A DNA stretch of 64,000 nucleotides, taken from contig JAIOJX010000030.1 of the NCBI GenBank assembly GCA_022376925.1, positions 167,473,084 to 167,537,083 of the forward strand. Reading direction: 5' to 3'. The notes below the pieces were generated by a model, which was given only the letters and a program-made list of their open reading frames with translations, searched no databases and had not been told where the DNA came from. Source of the stretch: Tragulus kanchil. Lineage: Eukaryota; Chordata; Mammalia; Artiodactyla; Tragulidae. The position numbers were made by a program, and so were the translations under genes. This document shows positions 11,078 to 21,942 of the stretch, piece by piece (positions within the stretch are counted from its first letter, which is position 1; each line of letters starts with the position of its first letter).

Positions 11078-11653
11078 AGGGCTTCCCTGGTGGTCCAGTG
11101 TGTAAGGACACCGCCTTGCAGTACAAGGGGCTCCGGTTTGATCCCTGACCTGAGAAGATCCCAGGTGCGGCAGAGCAGCTGTACCAATGTGTCCAACTAC
11201 CAGGCCGGAGCTCTAGAGCGCATGCGTCCAGAGCCAGTGCTCAGCAGCGAGGGAGGCCACTGTGATGGGAAGCCCACATGGGCCCAAAGAACAAAGATGG
11301 GGCTTCCCTGGTGGTCCAGTGGGTAAGGACACTGCCTTGCAGTGCAAGGGGTGCCAGTTCGATCCCTGGCCTGGGAAGATCCCACGTACCGTGGAGCGGC
11401 AGGACTGATGTGTCCAATTACTGCGCCAGAGCTCTGAGCATGCGCCCAGAGCCGGTACTCTGCGACAACAGAGGCCACTGTGATGGGAGGCCCACACGGG
11501 CTGAAGAACAAAGATGGATGAAAATAGAGAAATGAAAGACCAATGGAAGTGGCCCGCCCGCCCCCTCCCTCCCCACCCACCCCCTCCAAAAAAAAAAAAA
11601 AAGATGGATGAAAACAGATAAAGACCAATGGAAGTGACCAAAAAAAAAAAAAA
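11078..11653 (+). repeat. Young third-family SINE (copy 3), split by a second copy
   Basis: Outer SINE flanked by AATTAACTCA at 11068-11077 and 11654-11663. Its head is at 11078-11300 and its 3' tail resumes at about 11600 (GATGGATGAAAACAGATAAA, CAATGGAAGTGACC, poly-A). The interruption is another copy of the same family in the same orientation (11301-11599). A clean SINE-in-SINE nest with both sets of target duplications readable. Confidence 0.93.
11301..11599 (+). repeat. Young third-family SINE (copy 4), nested in copy 3
   Basis: Complete element: head GGCTTCCCTGGTGGTCCAGT, B-box-like CAGTTCGATCCCTGG, body, CAATGGAAGTGGCCC, then a C-rich tail (CCCGCCCCCTCCCTCCCC) and poly-A. Target duplication AAAGATGG at 11293-11300 and 11600-11607. 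It keeps several CpGs, in line with youth. Confidence 0.93.
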
Positions 11654-11663
11654 AATTAACTCA

Positions 11664-12399
11664 GGTTCTAAAGACAGGGACCTTGAAGGAAAGATGGCAG
11701 CACTTGCTCGTCTAGAACAGATGTCACCAGATGCCACACTGGCAAGCAAGGATCCACCTCAACTCTGCAGTGACTCCCACAGGCTACGTGTGGGGACTGT
11801 GAGATCTTGGAGCCCCTCCTTGGGAGCCATAGACATAGGGACTTGGACCTCCATCACAGGCTCCTCTCTGCTGACTCAATGGATGCTTGTAAAGAAGACT
11901 CAGGAGCAGAGTGAGAGTCGTGAGAGAGTGTTCCCATGGCTCTAGATCAGGGGAGTGGCAGCTACTGCAGGAAGGCTGGCAGTCCTTCCCCACAGAGCAG
12001 CATTAACTTACGCTGTGGGAAGGGCAGCAAACGCTCCTTCCTCCAGAGCACCAATGGCAGCTGGAGAAAGAAAACAGGAAAAAAAAGGACAAAACTCCAC
12101 TCCTAAGGAAAAGCCAGAGATTCATCCACGACCCAGACTATGAAAGGTTTCCTACAGCTGGGGCACTGCAGGCTCCCCTGGGAGACTTCCATCCTGAGGC
12201 TCAGAGCCCCGTGCCTGCCGGAGACTGAGGTCAGAACAGAGCAGCGTCCACCTCCCTCCCACATGCTCTGACGAGGACAACCAGCGTCAGGTATAATACC
12301 AAGTCACAGAATCTGTTACTAGGAGAGACATCTTCTCTGAGGGGCCAGTACAAAGGAAATCCTGTAGCCGAGGGTGGACAGAAATTAAGAAAAGCCTTT
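11664..12399. other. Unassigned sequence
   Basis: No repeat or gene recognised. Overlapping open frames on both strands (for example 105 codons on +) lack any recognisable domain. Confidence 0.45.
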
Positions 12400-12470
12400 T
12401 GGAAACAATTCAAATGTCCTGCACCTGGGGAACTGATAAATAAACTGTTTATAAACTGTTGGTCAACAGC

Positions 12471-12690
12471 GGGTTTCCCAGGGGGTGCTAGTGGTAAAGA
12501 ACCCATCTGCCTGTGCAAGAGACCTAAGAGACAAGGGTTCAGTTTGTGGGTCAGGAAGATGCCCTGGAGGAGGGCATGGCAACCCACTCTAGTATTCTTG
12601 GCTGAAGAATTCCTGTGGACAGAGGAGCCTGGCGGGCTACAGGCCATAGGGTCACAAAGAGTCTGACACGACTGAAGCATCTTAGCACAC
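12471..12690 (+). repeat. Bov-tA SINE
   Basis: Reads GGTGCTAGTGGTAAAGAACC, GAGGGCATGGCAACCCACTC and AGAGTCTGACACGACTGAAG in Bov-tA order. No clean target duplication found. Confidence 0.88.
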
Positions 12691-12737
12691 GTGCACATTG
12701 TACAGCAGGATACTAAACAGCAATGCACAAGTGCCTG

Positions 12738-12821
12738 AAAGACTCAGTCACTGGAATGAATGAATGTCATGTGCATTATCAAAGACTCAGTCACTGGAAT
12801 GAATGAATGTCGTGTGCATTA
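12738..12821. repeat. Two-copy 43-bp tandem repeat
   Basis: AAAGACTCAGTCACTGGAAT begins at 12738 and again at 12781. The two copies differ by one base (GTCATGTGC vs GTCGTGTGC). Too short to be one of the 1.1-kb duplications; probably a local slippage or repair duplication. Confidence 0.95.
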
Positions 12822-13141
12822 TGCTAATTCCTACCTACCAGAGGATTCCACTTCCATGACATTCCTGTAGCGGCAGAGAGAGCTATGGGGATAGAAAACT
12901 GATCAGTGGTTCTCTGTAGCTGGGACAGGGTGGGGATCAAACCACAAAGGAAAAGAGAGGAATTCGGGGGTGAAGAGAGCTGTCCAAAAAGGAAGACTTG
13001 TATTCTGTGTAAGATATACTTTAAAAAAGTGAATAGAATAAAATGAGGGTTACCTAGTACCAGACCAAGCACCAGTCCATTACTTTTGACCATCTTGTAA
13101 GTTGACTACGCTGTCCCAGAAGCAAAGGACAGGTAGCTGAG

Positions 13142-13366
13142 TTGGTGTGTGTGCATGTGTGTGTGTTCAGTCACGTCCAACTCCTTGCCACCCCATGGAC
13201 TGGAGCCCAGCAGGCTCTTCTGTCTGTGGGCTTCTCCAGGCAAGAATGCTGCAGTGGGCTGCCACTTCCTGCTCCAGGGGATCTTCACAACCCAGAGATC
13301 CAGCCTGTGTCTGCTGTGTCTCCTGTTCTGGCAGGTGAATTCTTTACCACTGAGCCACCGAGGCTT
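13142..13366 (-). repeat. Bov-tA/Bov-A SINE
   Basis: Minus-strand ruminant SINE: the + strand reads TTCAGTCACGTCCAACTCCT, CATGGACTGGAGCCCAGCAG and ATTCTTTACCACTGAGCCAC. Preceded by GT-rich sequence (13145-13164). Confidence 0.87.
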
Positions 13367-13859
13367 CTTTGACGTGTAGAAGACAGAAACTGAACTCCAT
13401 CTAGCTTAGGTTCAAGAGGAATTTGTTGAGAGGACTGTGTCTTTCACAGATGGGCAGCCTGGGCTCCTGGGGTGATGGGAACCAGGAACTCATTTCTGTC
13501 CCTTGACATCCCCTCTCTCTGGGCACCTTCTCTCTTACTACACACTGGCTTCCTCCAAACATGGCGGTCAGCATTACGCTTCACCAGCAAAGAGGAACTG
13601 CATCCTTTATTCTAAATCCAGTTCAGAAGTTCCCATGGAGCACTCTGATTGGTCCAACAGAGGCCAATCAACAGGGGCCAAGGAGCAGCATCTATGATGA
13701 TTCCCTTCCATACCCTGCAGTGGGAGTTGGGAGTGGAAAACAGATGCTCCCCATAGAAGGTTGTGGGGAAACAAACCAGTGAAGGTTTATGCATTTTTGG
13801 CCGAGCCAGGAGAAAAACATCTTGGAAATGAAAGAGTTAAGACAAAAAAACAAGTTGAT
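13367..13859. other. Unassigned sequence
   Basis: No repeat or gene recognised. Short overlapping open frames only. Confidence 0.45.
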
Positions 13860-14360
13860 TTGATTCACATGGGCTCATGAGCTGGGGTCATACTGATCAG
13901 CAACAGGTGGGGGATCTGTTGAGGACCTTGGGATGCTGGGTCAACGCACATTAGAACGCTGCTTGCGCACACAGACTCCTTGACTTCGTGCCGGTCTAGC
14001 TGCCCCCAGCTGTAATGCGCCCTTTCCATTAAGGAGATAACGTAATTAGAGTCACGAGAGTAATTACTGATCAGGGCTGTGAGTGGGTCCCAGCCTGTGT
14101 TAATATCATTCCCTTCAAACACCTGGATGCTTGAGCTCTCAACAAAAGTGGACTGGTGAATGTGTTTGGGGCCTTGGCCCAAGAGGTCTTGAGCCCCCCG
14201 TTCCCATCGTTTCTATCTGTAAATGTGTGTGTATTTCTTAATGTCTCGCCTCACCCACTATTCTCTGTCCACCTGGCTGACGCCACAGCAAAGGTGGGAT
14301 GCTGAGCAGACAAGACATTAATTGGCTCAACCCATCATCATCTCATCAGCTTATGGCAAT
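13860..14360. promoter_or_regulatory. Candidate regulatory segment rich in TAATTA-type sites
   Basis: Unique DNA that does not resemble any repeat. GTAATTA at 14042-14048 and its reverse complement TAATTAC at 14061-14067 form an inverted pair around GAGTCACGAGAG. A CAGCTG E-box lies just upstream, and ATTAATTGG and GCAATTAG follow at about 14316-14362. These are homeodomain-type and bHLH-type cores. Regulatory function is inference; cross-species conservation would be the test. The part from 14174 is duplicated at 15253. Confidence 0.3.
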
Positions 14361-16299
14361 TAGTTTTCTTTTTTGCTCTACCAAAGAGGTTGGAGTTCTA
14401 CTTCTGGTTTTAGTTCATTTGAGTTTTGTGAAGTAGGGGCTCCTGTGAGGTATGAAGATACGACAAAGTTCTCCCTCTCAAAAAACAAATAAACAAAAAA
14501 CATCAGAAAGAAAACATCCAGCATCCCAGTCCAATGCAGGAGACAAGCACATAAACAGCTCATTACAAAATCCTGTGATTACCTCTCTGAGAGCATAGTG
14601 GGAGGGGCCACATAGCCAAACCTGGGGTTTCAGACAAGGTTTCCTAGAAGAGATGATTCCAGTGCAATTCAAAAGGTGAGTAAGGAGGGAAAGGGCATTC
14701 CAGACAGGAGCATACGATGCACGAGTACAGGGGAATTGCTCTTACAGTGGATGGATTGTGAATCCTTCAATGGGGGAATGTCAAGTCTTACATGAAAAGG
14801 ATAGAATACTTTACGTTTTTAAAAGGCACTTTATAGCTTTCAGAACACTTATACCTTTTTTTTTTTTGCCTCTTCAGAAGCTGTATCTAACAGAAACGTT
14901 ATCAAAAATGGGGAATAAGAACACAACAAACTTCAGAGAAGAGGATGAATGGATTTTCTTCAACAGTGCTCAGCCCCCATGCTGTTCCCACCTCCCAGGT
15001 CTGGGACTGGCCTGCAGGTAGGCTGATGCTTCAGAGCTGGGGCCTGGGGAGATGGGTGTGGTGGAATCAGAAAGTGGCCAGGAGCTTCCATGTTGCTAAG
15101 CCGTGCCTTGTGGGACCTAGACTGGATAGGGAAGGTGGATGAGAAACTGTAAGAGGAAGAGGTTGAATTCTGAGATTGAAAGATTTCTGAGATGATGCCG
15201 TTCTGAGTGCTGGCACTGGCCACAAGGATGGATGCCAGGAGGCGGGTTTCGGTTGGCCCAAGAGGTCTTGAGCCCCGTTCCCATCGTTTCTATCTGTAAA
15301 TGTGTGTGTATTTCTTAATGTCTCGCCTCACCCACTATTCTCTGTCCACCTGGCTGACGCCACAGCAAAGGTGGGATGCTGAGCAGACAAGACATTAATT
15401 GGCTCAACCCATCATCATCTCATCAGCTTATGGCAATTAGTTTTCTTTTTTGCTCTACCAAAGAGGTTGGAGTTCTACTTCTGGTTTTAGTTCATTTGAG
15501 TTTTGTGAAGTAGGGGCTCCTGTGAGGTATGAAGATACGACAAAGTTCTCCCTCTCAAAAAACAAATAAACAAAAAACATCAGAAAGAAAACATCCAGCA
15601 TCCCAGTCCAATGCAGGAGACAAGCACATAAACAGCTCATTACAAAATCCTGTGATTACCTCTCTGAGAGCATAGTGGGAGGGGCCACATAGCCAAACCT
15701 GGGGTTTCAGACAAGGTTTCCTAGAAGAGATGATTCCAGTGCAATTCAAAAGGTGAGTAAGGAGGGAAAGGGCATTCCAGACAGGAGCATACGATGCACG
15801 AGTACAGGGGAATTGCTCTTACAGTGGATGGATTGTGAATCCTTCAATGGGGGAATGTCAAGTCTTACATGAAAAGGATAGAATACTTTACGTTTTTAAA
15901 AGGCACTTTATAGCTTTCAGAACACTTATACCTTATTTTTGCCTCTTCAGAAGCTGTATCTAACAGAAACGTTATCAAAAATGGGGAATAAGAACACAAC
16001 AAACTTCAGAGAAGAGGATGAATGGATTTTCTTCAACAGTGCTCAGCCCCCATGCTGTTCCCACCTCCCAGGTCTGGGACTGGCCTGCAGGTAGGCTGAT
16101 GCTTCAGAGCTGGGGCCTGGGGAGATGGGTGTGGTGGAATCAGAAAGTGGCCAGGAGCTTCCATGTTGCTAAGCCGTGCCTTGTGGGACCTAGACTGGAT
16201 AGGGAAGGTGGATGAGAAACTGTAAGAGGAAGAGGTTGAATTCTGAGATTGAAAGATTTCTGAGATGATGCCGTTCTGAGTGCTGGCACTGGCCACAAG
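14174..16299. repeat. Direct tandem duplication 3 (period 1079)
   Basis: Copy A 14174-15226, copy B 15253-16299, separated by 26 bp (15227-15252) with no counterpart in B. Differences: GAGCCCCCCG vs GAGCCCCG, and a T-tract of about 12 vs a shorter TTATTTTT near 14860/15935. Content is otherwise unique DNA with no gene recognised. Confidence 0.97.
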
Positions 16300-16753
16300 A
16301 TGTAGTCGTGTCAGTGGTATGCCAAGGGACAAGGCTGGGTTGTGTCGTTGGAGCTACTGGAAGAGGTCCAGGACCTTTGAGACAGGACCTTGTGTGTATG
16401 TTAGCACAAAAGCTGAAGCCAGGAGGAGTACGGATGAGTTTGGAATGGAGAAGAAAACCAAGTTGGGGGTGCCAAAGATCTTTTGGAAAAAGAGAGGGAG
16501 TGATTGGAAGGTTGATGGAAGATGGTGACAGGAGGGGAAAGGAAGGTAGAGCTCTATGATAGGAACCTGAAGAGGGAGGTGTTTACTTGGGAATAGAAGA
16601 GCCATGTCCATGAGCGGCTGCTCAGCTGGGGACAGCCATCGCTCCAATGACAGCGAAGCCAAACGGAAGAACTGGAGACAGAACGTACAGCCGGCACATA
16701 GGAAGCACCCGGCCCGGCCCGGGCCAGGACTGGAGGAACCAGCACAGTGAACG
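16300..16753. other. Unassigned sequence
   Basis: No repeat or gene recognised. A short GC palindromic patch, CCGGCCCGGCCCGGGCC, occurs near 16709. Open frames on both strands are short and mutually overlapping. Confidence 0.45.
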
Positions 16754-18248
16754 TTTTAAAAAATTAATTAATTTTTATTGATGTACAGTCAGTTTACAAT
16801 CTATTGCATTTGTTTTAGGTATACAGCATAGTGATTCAGGGTGGGTTTTTTTTTTTTTTTGGCAGATTATGTTCCATTATAGATTATTAGAAGACATTGA
16901 ATATAATTCCCTGGACTCTATAATAAGTCCTTGTTGCTTATCTATTTTGTGTAAAGTCATTTGTATCTATTAATTCTATACACCTGATTTGTACCTTCTA
17001 CTCCCCTTTGGTAACTGTAAGTTCATTTTTTCTTGTCTTTGTCCATTTCCAATTTGTACATAGATTCATCTGTATCACTTTTTACATTCCACATATAAGT
17101 AATATTATGTAGCATTTACCTTTCTCTGACTTAACTTCACTAAGCTTAATATTCTGTAGGTCCGTCCATGCTGTGGCAAACAGCAATATTGCATTCCTTT
17201 TATGGCTGAGTAATACTGCATTGTATACTCAGACATCTTCTTAAGCCAGTCATCTGTCAAAGGGAACTTGGGTTGTTTCCATATCTTGGCTATTGTAAAT
17301 AGTGCTCTTATGAATATTGGTGTATATGTATCTCTTTGAATTAGAGTTTTCATTATTGTCATTATTAGCTTTATACCCAGGAGTGGAATTGCTGGATGGT
17401 ATGGCAGCTCTGTTTTTAGTTTTTTAAGGATCTTCCACCATTTTCCATAGTGGCTGCACCAGTGTATATTCCCACCAACCGTGTAGGTGTTTTCTCCATG
17501 TCCTCTCCAGCATTTATTATTTATCATTTTGATGATGGCCATTCTGACCAGTATGAGGTGACACCTCATTCTTGTTTTGATTTGCATTTCTCTAATAATT
17601 AGTCATGTGGAGCATCTTTAAATGCACCTGTTGGCCATGTATGTCTTCTTTAGAGAAATGCCTGTTCAGATGTTCTGCCCATTTTGTTTGTTTATTGTTT
17701 ATTTTTGATATTGAGAAGTATGAGCTGTTTGTATATTTTGAATATTAATCCCTTATCAGATATGTTGTTTGTAAATATTTTCTCCCATTCTGTAGGTTGT
17801 CTTTTCATTTTGTCAATGTTTATAGTTTCTTCTGTAAAAAAACTACTAAGTTTGATTAGAACCCATTTGTTTATTTTTACTTTTATTTACTGACCTAAGA
17901 AACTGTGGCTAAAATTTATGTCAAAGAATGTTTTGCCTCTGTTCTCTTCTGGGAGTTTTATGGTATCATATCTTACATTTAGGTCTTTAATAATCCATTT
18001 TGAATTTGTTTACTTTTTTTGAATTTTTTTTTAATTTATTTTTTACTATGTTGTGAGTGTTCTAATTTCATTGATTTTCACATATACTTTCAGCTTTCCC
18101 AAGACCACTTGTTAAAGAGTCTGTCTTTTCTCTGTTGTATAATCTTGCCTCCTTTGTCATGGATTAATTAGCTGTAGATTTATGAGTTTATTTTTGGATT
18201 CTTTTCTATCGCATTGATCTATATGTCTGTTTTTATGATAACACCATG
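16754..18248 (-). mobile_element. Old L1, 3' part (minus strand), split by a later insertion
   Basis: The + strand begins with the L1 3' end (AATTTTTATTGATGTACAGT, GTTTTAGGTATACAGCATAG) and continues through the 3' UTR and the ORF2 C-terminal region. The L1 sequence stops at TGATAACACCATG (18236-18248) and resumes with TGATAACCATG at 21011, continuing into more ORF2 sequence to about 21660. The intervening DNA is a younger insertion. Confidence 0.88.
17105..17587 (-). pseudogene. L1 ORF2 C-terminal remnant (old L1)
   Basis: A 160-codon open frame encodes the C-terminal part of an L1 ORF2 reverse transcriptase/endonuclease protein. The recognisable blocks are MAIIKMINNKCWRGHGE near the start, LKTELPYHPAIPLLGIKL in the middle and TIAKIWKQPKFPLTDDW after it, in the usual family order. 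Several positions are decayed, and the catalytic reverse-transcriptase domain is not in this segment. A fossil, not a functional gene. Confidence 0.88.
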
Positions 18249-18272
18249 TGTTTTTTGTTTTTTTTTTTTTTT

Positions 18273-18976
18273 CAGCTGAGTTCCCTTTATTTCGATCAGT
18301 ACACAGAACAGATGTCTTGGGCTTTTTTTTTTTTTTTTTGATCACTGAAATCTCATTTGATCCACACCACCTGTGTCTCTGCTGTTATGACAATGGGCCC
18401 TGTTTCAGGCTGTGGCTGTAGGTGCAGAGAGGGTAGATGACTTCCTCAAGGTCACACTACTGCAAGTGACAAAGCTGGCCCCAATAGCCCGCAGGGATGG
18501 AGCTCCCTCCCATCTGCCTGGCTGCTATCTGTGGTACAAGTGAGATGCTTATGACTCTATCAGGGAGCCAGCAGTATCATCTCATTTATAGACAAAGACA
18601 CGGAAGCACAGAGAGGTCAAGGTACTTGCTCAGTCACACAGCTCCATTTTTCTTACCCTCAGACCCTCCTCAGACACTCCTTCTAAACTGAGATGGAATC
18701 CATGACCTCTTGGGGAAAGCCTGAGCCATGACCCTAAGAAGCTGATCTCTCCCTTCCCTCACCTTAAGAACTGTGGGGTCAGTGTGCGGCAGAGGACAGA
18801 GCTGATGGTATAGGGAAGACAGGCTTCGGGCCATGAGGAACAGGCTAATGAGATCAAGACCCAGCTTAGGCTAAATTCTAGTCTCAGATCTGTCCTTGTT
18901 TGCTATGTGACCTGGGGAAAACATATCCTCTCTCCGAGCCCTAATTTTATTTTCTTTTCTCTCTCTCTGTTTTTTC
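18273..18976 (-). other. Putative transduced non-L1 segment
   Basis: Non-L1 DNA between the poly-T tract and the L1 3' end. It includes MIR-derived stretches (AGCACAGAGAGGTCAAGGTA then TCACACAGCT near 18603-18644; GCTATGTGACCTGGGGAAAA near 18902) and an internal run of about 17 T at 18323-18339. As a transduced flank it should have a source copy elsewhere in the genome, lying downstream of a parental L1. Confidence 0.6.
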
Positions 18977-20747
18977 ACTTTTAACTTTTACAGAGTTTTG
19001 TCGTTTACAGATATGTGTGCTCCCAGATTAGTCATATGTATATCCTCCCCCATCCCACCCCTCCAGACCGTCGCACAGCACCCCTGCAGGATCCCCTTTT
19101 CTCACAGTGCAATGACAATAGCTATTTTCTTCACATATGATAGTACAGGTTTTCATGCTATTTCCTTTACGCCTCCCACCCACTGTTCCTTCCCCACTAT
19201 GTCCATATGTCCACTGTCCATGTCTGTTTCTCCATCACTTCACTGTATGTGCCATCATCACCATCCTACTAGATTCCATATGTATGTGTTAGTATATTGT
19301 ACTTGGCCTTCTCTTTTTGACTGACTTCACTTTCTATGATAGGTTCTAGATCCAGCCACCTCATTAGGGCCGATTCTTCTGCATTTCTCTTTACAGCTGT
19401 GTAGTATTCCATTGTATATATGTACCAGAGCTTTTGGATCCATTCGTTCATCGATGGACATCTAGGTTGCTTCCATGTTCTAGCTATTGTATAGAGGGCT
19501 GCAATGAGCATTGGGGTACAGGTGCTTCTTTCAGATTTGATTTCATCAGGGTATAAGCCTAAGAGTGGGATTGCTGGGTCGTATGGTGCTTCTATTTTTA
19601 GTTTTTTAAGAAATCTCCAGACTGTCTTCCATAGAGGCTGCAATGACAAGTGAGATGCTTATGACTCTATCAGGGACCAGCAGTATCATCTCATTTATAG
19701 ACAAAGACACGGAAGCACAGAGAGGTCAAGGTACTTGCTCAGTCACACAGCTCCATTTTTCTTACCCTCAGACCCTCCTCAGACACTCCTTCTAAACTGA
19801 GATGGAATCCATGACCTCTTGGGGAAAGCCTGAGCCATGACCCTAAGAAGCTGATCTCTCCCTTCCCTCACCTTAAGAACTGTGGGGTCAGTGTGCGGCA
19901 GAGGACAGAGCTGATGGTATAGGGAAGACAGGCTTCGGGCCATGAGGAACAGGCTAATGAGATCAAGACCCAGCTTAGGCTAAATTCTAGTCTCAGATCT
20001 GTCCTTGTTTGCTATGTGACCTGGGGAAAACATATCCTCTCTCCGAGCCCTAATTTTATTTTATTTTTTTTAATTTTTGTTTTACTTTTAACTTTTACAG
20101 AGTTTTGTCGTTTACAGATATGTGTGCTCCCAGATTAGTCATATGTATATCCTCCCCCATCCCACCCCTCCAGACCGTCGCACAGCACCCCTGCAGGATC
20201 CCCTTTTCTCACAGTGCAATGACAATAGCTATTTTCTTCACATATGATAGTACAGGTTTTCATGCTATTTCCTTTACGCCTCCCACCCACTGTTCCTTCC
20301 CCACTATGTCCATATGTCCACTGTCCATGTCTGTTTCTCCATCACTTCACTGTATGTGCCATCATCACCATCCTACTAGATTCCATATGTATGTGTTAGT
20401 ATATTGTACTTGGCCTTCTCTTTTTGACTGACTTCACTTTCTATGATAGGTTCTAGATCCAGCCACCTCATTAGGGCCGATTCTTCTGCATTTCTCTTTA
20501 CAGCTGTGTAGTATTCCGTTGTATATATGTACCAGAGCTTTTGGATCCATTCGTTCATCGATGGACATCTAGGTTGCTTCCATGTTCTAGCTATTGTATA
20601 GAGGGCTGCAATGAGCATTGGGGTACAGGTGCTTCTTTCAGATTTGATTTCATCAGGGTATAAGCCTAAGAGTGGGATTGCTGGGTCGTATGGTGCTTCT
20701 ATTTTTAGTTTTTTAAGAAATCTCCAGACTGTCTTCCATAGAGGCTG
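18536..20747. repeat. Direct tandem duplication 4 (period 1110)
   Basis: Copy A 18536-19640, copy B 19646-20747. Copies differ at GGGAGCCAGC vs GGGACCAGC, CATTGTATAT vs CGTTGTATAT, and in the T-rich L1 tail region near 18950-18980 vs 20055-20085. Junction spacer is CAATG. The unit covers half non-L1 and half L1 sequence, so its edges do not respect element boundaries. Confidence 0.97.
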
Positions 20748-20870
20748 TATCAATTGACATTCCCACCAGCAATGCAAGAGGGTTCCCTTTTCTCCGCACC
20801 CTCTCCAGCATTCATTGTCTGTCGATTTGTGGATGATGGCCATTCTGATGGGTGTGAGATGATATCTCAT
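20376..20870 (-). pseudogene. L1 ORF2 C-terminus (younger L1)
   Basis: A 164-codon frame covers the last part of L1 ORF2p. It contains [18 protein letters not shown], the cysteine-bearing region typical of the C-terminus, then [20 protein letters not shown], and ends at the natural stop after ILTHTYGI. The reverse-transcriptase and endonuclease domains are missing because the element is 5'-truncated at 21010. The frame at 19269-19649 is the copy A version, whose beginning is chimeric across the duplication junction. Confidence 0.9.
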
Positions 20871-21010
20871 TGTAGTTTTGGTTTACATTTCTCTAATAAT
20901 AAGCAAGGTTGAGCATCGTTTCATGTGTTTTTTGGCCATCTGTATGTCCTCTTTGGAGAGGTGTCTGTTTAGGTCCTTTTCCCATTTCTTGATTGGGTTG
21001 TTCATTTTTC

Positions 21011-21660
21011 TGATAACCATGCTATTTTGATCATTGTAGCTTTGTAGTGTAGTCTGAAGCTTGGAAGGGTTATACCTATAGTTTGTTCATTGGCAATTCT
21101 GGGTCTTTTGTGGTTCCATATAGCTCTTGGATTATGTGTTCTAGTTCTGTGAAAAGTGTTATGAGTATTTGATAAGGAATGCTTTAAATCTGTAGATTGC
21201 TTTCAGTAGTATGACAATTTTAACAATAATTATTCTTCCATTCTAAGAGGATGGGATAGCCTTCCATTTCTTTGACTTTTCTTCAGTTTCCTTCACCAGT
21301 ATCTTAGTTTTCAGCATATCAGTTCTTTACTCCCTTGGTTAACTTGCTTTGTGTAGGCTTTTTTTTTTTTTCCTAGATGCAATTAAAAAATTTTTTTTTA
21401 CTCTCAGTTTCTGTTTCACTACTAGTATAAAGAAACATAACAGGTTTCTGTATATTAATCACATGTCCTGCTACCTTTTTGAATTCATTTATTAGTTCTC
21501 ATAGTTTTATGTGAAGGTTTTTGGGTTCTTTATATAAATATCATGCAAATAGTTGACAAGTCATCTGCAAATAGTGACAGTTTTACCTATTCCCTTCCTA
21601 CTCCTTTTCTTTCTCTTATCTGATTACTGTGGCTAGGGTTTCCAGTAGCATGGTGAATAG
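21011..21660 (-). mobile_element. Continuation of the old L1
   Basis: From GCTATTTTGATCATTGTAGC onward the sequence continues ORF2-derived L1 sequence on the minus strand (TTCTGTGAAAAGTGTTATGA, CTGTAGATTGCTTTCAGTAG), matching where 18248 left off. Decayed, with no long open frame. Confidence 0.8.
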
Positions 21661-21928
21661 AAGCAAAACAGAGGATATTTACTGAACACCAGACACTGTC
21701 TGGATGTGCAGATTAGCTCAGTGTCCATCAAAGTGTGGCATTGTACCACTTTCCATAGGTACGATGGTTTCAGGTAGTCCATGACTATCACTTCTCCACT
21801 TAAGGCTACTGTGCTATTCTAACAAGCATGCTTATAAATATATATATATATAACCAACTTATTAACCTGGAGAATTCACAGGTATTATTCTTTAGAATGA
21901 GACAAAAGTTTAGAATGGAGTCAGTTTT
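21661..21928. other. Unassigned; partly MIR-like
   Basis: TTTACTGAACACCAGACACT near 21679 recalls the MIR 'CTACTGTGTGCCAGGCACT' block. A short TATATATATATATA run lies at 21839-21852. Nothing else recognised. Confidence 0.4.
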
Positions 21929-21942
21929 AAAAATCAGTAAAG

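Larger units (their letters stand above)
12400..13085 (+). mobile_element. Diverged old L1 remnant, interrupted by Bov-tA
   Basis: GGAAACAATTCAAATGTCCT followed by GGAACTGATAAATAAACTGT resembles the 'contracted' 3' ORF2/UTR sequence of old L1s ('AACAACCTAAATGTCCATCAA...'). It resumes after the Bov-tA with ACAGCAGGATACTAAACAGC and a stretch recalling the 'TCAGTGGTTCTCTGTAGCTGGG' part of L1M 3' ends. Too decayed for firm assignment. Confidence 0.5.
18249..21010 (-). mobile_element. Younger 5'-truncated L1 with apparent 3' transduction, inserted in an old L1
   Basis: The insertion lies between TGATAACACCATG (18236-18248) and TGATAACCATG (21011-21021), a probable target duplication with a 2-base indel. 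Reading the minus strand: a truncated L1 ORF2 end and 3' UTR (from 21010 down to about 20073), then about 0.7 kb of non-L1 DNA, then a poly-A tail (poly-T at 18251-18272). On the minus strand an AATAAA signal (positions 18292-18287) lies 14 bases before the tail. This is the layout of an L1 transcript that read through its own polyadenylation site. Duplication 4 inflates the span by 1.1 kb. Confidence 0.72.

Noticed and set aside
11100..11180. tRNA gene signals (A and B boxes)
   Set aside because: The boxes belong to SINE heads. No full cloverleaf with anticodon stem was found outside SINEs.
11213..11749. 178-codon minus-strand frame
   Set aside because: It is the antisense of the nested SINE pair with its poly-A and C-rich tails.
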